Part shown: in pieces, positions 60,225-64,000 of the stretch | Numbering within the stretch: position 1 is the stretch's first letter | Layout of the letters: every line of letters starts with the position of its first letter | Source of the DNA: Streptomyces aurantiacus | Lineage (GTDB): Bacteria > Actinomycetota > Actinomycetes > Streptomycetales > Streptomycetaceae | Assembly (NCBI RefSeq): GCF_001418335.1 | Contig: NZ_LIPP01000028.1 | Span: 18,473-82,472, forward strand | Direction: 5' to 3' | Length of the DNA stretch: 64,000 nucleotides | The notes under the pieces: model-generated | Databases searched by the model: none | The model's input: only the letters and a program-made list of their open reading frames with translations | Told to the model about the DNA's origin: nothing | Made by a program: the position numbers and the translations under genes

Positions 60225-60992
60225 ATGCGTGTCGCCCTGTTCCTGACCTGTGTCAACGACACGCTCTATCCGGACACGGGCCGGGCCGTGGTGAAGCTGC
60301 TGACCAGGCTGGGCGTCGAGGTCGACTTCCCGATGGCGCAGACCTGCTGCGGGCAGGCGCACTACAACACCGGGTACCGGCACGAGGCCGAGCCTCTGGC
60401 CCGGCACTTCTCCGAGGTGTTCGGTGGGTACGAGGCGATCGTGACCCCCTCCGGGTCGTGCGGCGCGATGGTGCGCGAGCTGTATCCGCGGATGGGCGAG
60501 CGGGCGCGCGCCGAGGGACGCGGGGACGGCCTCGCCGCCACCCTCGCACCGGTCGTGCCGAAGACGTACGAGCTCACCGAGTTCCTGGTGGACGTGCTGG
60601 GCGTGACGGACGTGGGCGCGTACTACCCGCACACCGTCACCTACCACCCCACCTGTCACGGACTGCGCAGTCTCGGTCTGGGCGACCGGCCGCTGCGGCT
60701 GCTCAGGTCCGTCAAGGGACTTGAGCTGAAGGAGCTGCCGGGCGCCGACGAGTGCTGCGGCTTCGGCGGCACCTTCGCCCTCAAGAACGCCGACGTGTCG
60801 GCGGCGATGGGCGCCGACAAGGTCCGCAACGCCGAGTCGACGGGCGCCGACGTGCTGTGTGCCGCCGACAACTCCTGTCTGATGCACATCGGCGGCACGA
60901 TGACCCGGCTCAGCACGGACATGCGCCCGGTGCACATCGCGGAAATCCTGGCGAGTACGGAAGCGAGTACGGAAGAGGGGCCGACGGCATGA
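60225..60992 (+). CDS. lutA: L-lactate utilisation (Fe-S)-binding protein LutA/LldE
   Basis: A 255-residue protein with two cysteine-rich CCG domains. Visible Cys motifs are AQTCCGQAHYN (41-42), PSGSCGAMV, HPTCHGLRS and ECCGFGGTF. LutA is part of the LutABC complex that oxidises L-lactate to pyruvate. ATG 60225 is chosen over 60189 because GGAG precedes it and it begins MRVALFLTC. A small bridging ORF connects it to lutB. Confidence 0.9.
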   Translation: MRVALFLTCVNDTLYPDTGRAVVKLLTRLGVEVDFPMAQTCCGQAHYNTGYRHEAEPLARHFSEVFGGYEAIVTPSGSCGAMVRELYPRMGERARAEGRGDGLAATLAPVVPKTYELTEFLVDVLGVTDVGAYYPHTVTYHPTCHGLRSLGLGDRPLRLLRSVKGLELKELPGADECCGFGGTFALKNADVSAAMGADKVRNAESTGADVLCAADNSCLMHIGGTMTRLSTDMRPVHIAEILASTEASTEEGPTA

Positions 60993-61024
60993 ACAGGGAC
61001 AGCGGACAGGAGCCGGGCGCATGA
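60989..61024 (+). CDS. 11-codon bridging mini-ORF between lutA and lutB
   Basis: ATG 60989 overlaps the lutA stop (ATGA, 60989-60992). The 11-codon frame MNRDSGQEPGA ends at 61024, exactly overlapping the lutB start (ATGA, 61021-61024). CAGGAG inside it is the lutB ribosome-binding site. It could carry ribosomes from one gene to the next. The peptide itself has no expected function. Confidence 0.4.
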   Translation: MNRDSGQEPGA

Positions 61025-62511
61025 GCGGTGGCACCTATCTCGGGATGCCGGCCTTCCCGAAGGCCGCGCACGAGGCCGTCCACAACGAAACCCTGCGCGG
61101 CAACCTGCGGCACGCGACGCACACCATCCGCGCCAAGCGGGAGAAGGCGGTCGCGGAGGTCTCCGACTGGGCCGAGCTGCGCGAGGCCGGCAAGCAGATC
61201 AAGGACCACACGCTCCGCCATCTCGACCGGTATCTGGTGCAGTTGGAGGAGTCGGTCACGGCGGCGGGCGGCACCGTGCACTGGGCCGCCGACGCGGACG
61301 AGGCCAACCGCATCGTCACGTACCTCGTCAAGGCGACCGGCGAGAGCGAGGTCGTCAAGGTCAAGTCGATGGCCACGCAGGAGATCGGCCTCAACGAAGC
61401 GCTGGAGGCCGAGGGCATCAGCGCCTACGAGACCGACCTCGCCGAACTGATCGTGCAGCTGGGCAAGGACCGGCCCTCGCACATCCTCGTCCCGGCCATC
61501 CACCGCAACCGCGGCGAGATCCGCGACATCTTCGCCAGGGAGATGAGCGAGTGGGGGCGGCCGGCTCCGGAGGGACTGACCGACACGCCCGCCGAGCTGG
61601 CCGACGCGGCGCGCCTGCATCTGCGCGAGAAGTTCCTGCGCGCCAAGGTCGGCGTGTCGGGCGCCAACTTCATGGTCGCCGAGACCGGCACCATGGTCGT
61701 GGTCGAGTCCGAGGGCAACGGCCGGATGTGCCTCACCCTCCCCGAGACGCTGATCTCGGTCGTCGGCATCGAGAAGATCGTGCCGACCTGGCAGGACCTG
61801 GAGGTCTTCCTCCAGACCCTCCCCCGCTCCTCGACGGCCGAGCGCATGAACCCGTACACGTCGACGTGGACGGGCACGACGGACTCCGAGAGCGCCGACG
61901 GCCCCCGCACCTTCCACCTGGTCCTCCTCGACAACGGGCGCACCGACACGCTCGCCGACGAGGTGGGCCGCCAGGCCCTGCGGTGCATCCGCTGCTCGGC
62001 GTGTCTCAACGTCTGCCCGGTGTACGAGCGGGCGGGCGGCCACGCGTACGGCTCGGTCTACCCGGGCCCGATCGGCGCGATCCTCAGCCCCCAGCTCCGG
62101 GGCACCGGCAGCGAGATCGACGCCTCCCTGCCGTACGCGTCGTCGCTGTGCGGTGCCTGCTACGACGTGTGCCCGGTGGCGATCGACATCCCGGAGGTGC
62201 TGGTGCACCTGCGGGAACGGGTCGTGCAGGGCGGTGCCGTGACCCGCGAGGGCGCCAAGGTCGTGCTCAAGCCCGCGAAGGGGCACGCCGCCGAGCGTGC
62301 GGCGATGCGCGCCGCGCGGTGGGCGTTCAGTCATCCGGGCGTGCTGCGCACGGGCCAGCGGGCCGCGTCCCGCACGCGCCGCTTCCATCCACGGACGCTG
62401 CCCGGTCCCGGCAAGGCGTGGAGCGAGACGCGGTCGCTGCCGGCGGTTCCCGCGGAGCCGTTCCGCGACTGGTGGCAGCGGACACAGGGCGGAAAGGACG
62501 CGTCGAAGTGA
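61021..62511 (+). CDS. lutB: L-lactate utilisation iron-sulfur protein LutB/LldF
   Basis: A 496-residue protein with an N-terminal LUD domain and a C-terminal pair of 4Fe-4S motifs (CIRCSACLNVCPVY and CGACYDVCPV). It is the electron-transfer subunit of LutABC. ATG 61021 is preceded by CAGGAG. It ends GTGA-overlapping lutC. Its position in this operon fits the need to oxidise the lactate made by RhaEW. Confidence 0.92.
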   Translation: MSGGTYLGMPAFPKAAHEAVHNETLRGNLRHATHTIRAKREKAVAEVSDWAELREAGKQIKDHTLRHLDRYLVQLEESVTAAGGTVHWAADADEANRIVTYLVKATGESEVVKVKSMATQEIGLNEALEAEGISAYETDLAELIVQLGKDRPSHILVPAIHRNRGEIRDIFAREMSEWGRPAPEGLTDTPAELADAARLHLREKFLRAKVGVSGANFMVAETGTMVVVESEGNGRMCLTLPETLISVVGIEKIVPTWQDLEVFLQTLPRSSTAERMNPYTSTWTGTTDSESADGPRTFHLVLLDNGRTDTLADEVGRQALRCIRCSACLNVCPVYERAGGHAYGSVYPGPIGAILSPQLRGTGSEIDASLPYASSLCGACYDVCPVAIDIPEVLVHLRERVVQGGAVTREGAKVVLKPAKGHAAERAAMRAARWAFSHPGVLRTGQRAASRTRRFHPRTLPGPGKAWSETRSLPAVPAEPFRDWWQRTQGGKDASK

Positions 62512-63155
62512 GCAGCAGGGATCTGATCCTGGCCCGGGTGCGGCGTGCGATCGCCGACGTCCCGCGGGACGACACGCCGTACGAGCAGGCCTTCGAGCGC
62601 GGGTATCTGCGCGAGCACGGGGACCGGAGTGTCGCGCGGACGGTGGATCTGCTGGCGGAGAACCTGGCGGACTACCGGGCTCTCGTGCACCGCTGTACGG
62701 CCGGTGAGCTGGCCGCGACGATCGCCCGGCTGCTGGACGGGCGGGGTGCGGCGTCGGTCGTCGTGCCGGCGGGCCTCGACCCGCACTGGCTGGCGGCCAC
62801 GGAGGTCACGCGGGTGCCCGACCGTGCCGCGGACACCCCGGCCGAACTGGACCGCGTCGACAGCGTGGTCACGGCGTGCGCCGTCGCCATCGCCGAGACC
62901 GGCACCATCGTCCTCGACGGCGGCCCGGACCAGGGCCGCCGCCGGATCACGCTGGTCCCGGACCACCACATCTGCGTCGTACGCGTCCCCGGCCAGGTCG
63001 TGTCCTCCGTGCCCCAGGGCCTGGAGCGCGTCGACCCGGCCCGCCCGCTGACCTGGATCTCGGGTCCGTCGGCCACCAGCGACATCGAACTCGACCGGGT
63101 CGAGGGGGTGCACGGTCCCCGCACCCTTGAGGTGGTGCTGGTGAGCGGAGAGTGA
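62508..63155 (+). CDS. lutC: L-lactate utilisation protein LutC/LldG
   Basis: A 215-residue LUD-domain protein, the third subunit of LutABC. The core ACAVAIAETGTIVLDGGPDQGRRRITLVPDHHICVV is highly characteristic, followed by SGPSATSDIELDRVEGVHGPRTLEVVL. GTG 62508 overlaps the lutB stop by 4 bp, and the longer open frame to 61551 is not used. It ends the rightward operon, 22 bp before the ABC ATPase gene. Confidence 0.92.
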   Translation: MSSRDLILARVRRAIADVPRDDTPYEQAFERGYLREHGDRSVARTVDLLAENLADYRALVHRCTAGELAATIARLLDGRGAASVVVPAGLDPHWLAATEVTRVPDRAADTPAELDRVDSVVTACAVAIAETGTIVLDGGPDQGRRRITLVPDHHICVVRVPGQVVSSVPQGLERVDPARPLTWISGPSATSDIELDRVEGVHGPRTLEVVLVSGE

Positions 63156-63177
63156 CAGGCGCGGTTAGCGTGAGGCA

Positions 63178-64000
63178 ATGATCCGGTTCGAGCAGGTCAC
63201 CAAGCGGTATCCGGACGGCACGACCGCCGTGGACGGGCTCTCCTTCGAGGTGGCCGAGGGTGAACTCGTCACGCTCGTGGGGCCGTCAGGCTGCGGGAAG
63301 ACGACGACCATGATGATGGTCAACCGTCTCATCGAGCCGACCTCCGGCCGGATCCTCGTCGACGGCGAGGACATCGCGCGGGTCGACCCGGTGCGGCTGC
63401 GGCGACGGATCGGTTACGTCATCCAGCAGGTGGGCCTCTTCCCGCACCGCACGATCCTCGACAACACGGCGACCGTGCCCACCCTGGTCGGCTGGAAGAG
63501 GGCGAAGGCGCGGGCGCGGGCCGCCGAGTTGCTCGACCTGGTGGGCCTGGACCCGAAGACGTTCGGCCCGCGCTATCCGGACCAGCTGTCGGGCGGCCAG
63601 CGCCAGCGGGTCGGCGTGGCGCGCGCGCTGGCCGCCGACCCGCCGGTGCTGCTGATGGACGAGCCGTTCGGGGCGGTCGACCCGGTGACGCGGGACCAGT
63701 TGCAGGACGAGTTCCTGCGGATGCAGGCGGCCGTGCGCAAGACGGTGCTGCTGGTCACGCACGACATCGAGGAGGCCGTACGGCTCGGCGACCGCATCGC
63801 CGTGTACGGGCAGGGCCGTATCGAGCAGTACGACACGCCCGGGGCGGTGCTGGGTACCCCGGCGTCCCCGTACGTCGCCGAGTTCGTGGGCGCCGACCGG
63901 GGCCTGAAGCGGCTCTCGGTCACCGCGATCGAGCCCGACGACCTGGAACAGCCGCCGGTCGCCCGTCTCGACGAGAGCGCCGGCCGGGCCGCGGCCCGGC
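63178..64000 (+). CDS. Glycine betaine/choline-type ABC importer ATPase (cut by window end)
   Basis: The reading frame starts at ATG 63178 and stays open to the window end, covering 274 codons. It has Walker A GPSGCGKTT, signature LSGGQRQR, Walker B VLLMDEPF and the switch His in VTHDIEEA, as in OpuCA/ProV-like ATPases. The C-terminal CBS-like extension is only partly visible. It is only 22 bp after lutC, yet its likely substrate (betaine or choline) differs from lactate, so it may begin a separate operon. No strong promoter is visible in the gap. Confidence 0.85.
   Translation, partial: MIRFEQVTKRYPDGTTAVDGLSFEVAEGELVTLVGPSGCGKTTTMMMVNRLIEPTSGRILVDGEDIARVDPVRLRRRIGYVIQQVGLFPHRTILDNTATVPTLVGWKRAKARARAAELLDLVGLDPKTFGPRYPDQLSGGQRQRVGVARALAADPPVLLMDEPFGAVDPVTRDQLQDEFLRMQAAVRKTVLLVTHDIEEAVRLGDRIAVYGQGRIEQYDTPGAVLGTPASPYVAEFVGADRGLKRLSVTAIEPDDLEQPPVARLDESAGRAAAR

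Noticed and set aside
1..64000. CRISPR arrays, tRNA genes, insertion sequences, phage genes and biosynthetic gene clusters
   Set aside because: I found no regular direct repeats with spacers, no cloverleaf with a CCA-type end, no transposase or integrase, and no PKS or NRPS domains.

Overview
The window is a high-GC actinobacterial chromosome segment and is almost certainly from Streptomyces. The evidence is very strong third-position GC bias, frequent GTG starts, 4-bp ATGA/GTGA overlaps inside operons, mycothiol-era redox proteins, DUF4235/DUF4230/FBP-domain genes typical of the genus, and several copies of the dispersed intergenic element built around GCAGTTCCCCGCGCCCCT. I see no rRNA, tRNA, CRISPR array, transposase or prophage. 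The segment reads as chromosome rich in accessory catabolic functions.

Bases 1-9127 carry single-gene or two-gene units: the 3' end of an aldehyde dehydrogenase, an F420-type oxidoreductase, a CDF metal exporter, a Xi-class GST homologue, a peroxiredoxin, VOC and GNAT proteins, a DUF1304/TetR pair with a palindromic operator, a GlxA-type regulator divergent from a zinc-free oxidoreductase, and a STAS protein.

Bases 9114-20015 form a compact catabolic island. An IclR regulator is divergent from ten nearly overlapping genes: an SsuA/NMT1-type binding lipoprotein, an IlvD/Edd dehydratase, two permeases, an ATPase, an alpha/beta hydrolase, a PF12831-type FAD oxidoreductase, both subunits of aconitase X, and an SDR. 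Two different Fe-S dehydratases, a hydrolase, a flavoenzyme and an importer in one operon do not match a pathway I know. This is my main candidate for an undescribed system.

Bases 20016-31363 hold a tetracycline-type ribosomal protection protein, DUF4230 and VanZ proteins, a secreted GH16 glucanase, an operon with two small secreted I36-like proteins around a lipoprotein, a PHP-domain protein, a HAD phosphatase, and a LysR gene beside an IMPase-like gene. Bases 31471-31637 contain a rod-shaped RNA-like structure followed by a terminator, with no gene in it.

Bases 32049-38233 are a ROK regulator divergent from a sugar ABC importer and a GH1 beta-glucosidase. Its promoter resembles that of the GH16 gene, which suggests a beta-glucan utilisation regulon. 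Bases 38237-46909 are mostly small units: an APH-fold kinase, an FBP-domain protein, an ArAE-like exporter, a DUF2470 protein with an iron box, a pentapeptide-repeat protein, an SDR and a proline iminopeptidase.

Bases 47048-63155 form an apparently complete L-rhamnose regulon. One arm reads leftwards (ATPase, two permeases, binding protein, mutarotase RhaM, a second isomerase-like gene, LacI regulator). The other reads rightwards (isomerase RhaI, bifunctional aldolase/dehydrogenase RhaEW, kinase RhaB, and LutABC). Rhamnose would be imported, epimerised, isomerised, phosphorylated and split to DHAP and lactaldehyde. Lactaldehyde would be oxidised to lactate, then to pyruvate by LutABC. Mirror-image promoters with LacI-type operators sit between the arms. 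The window ends inside an ATPase gene of a glycine betaine/choline-type importer.
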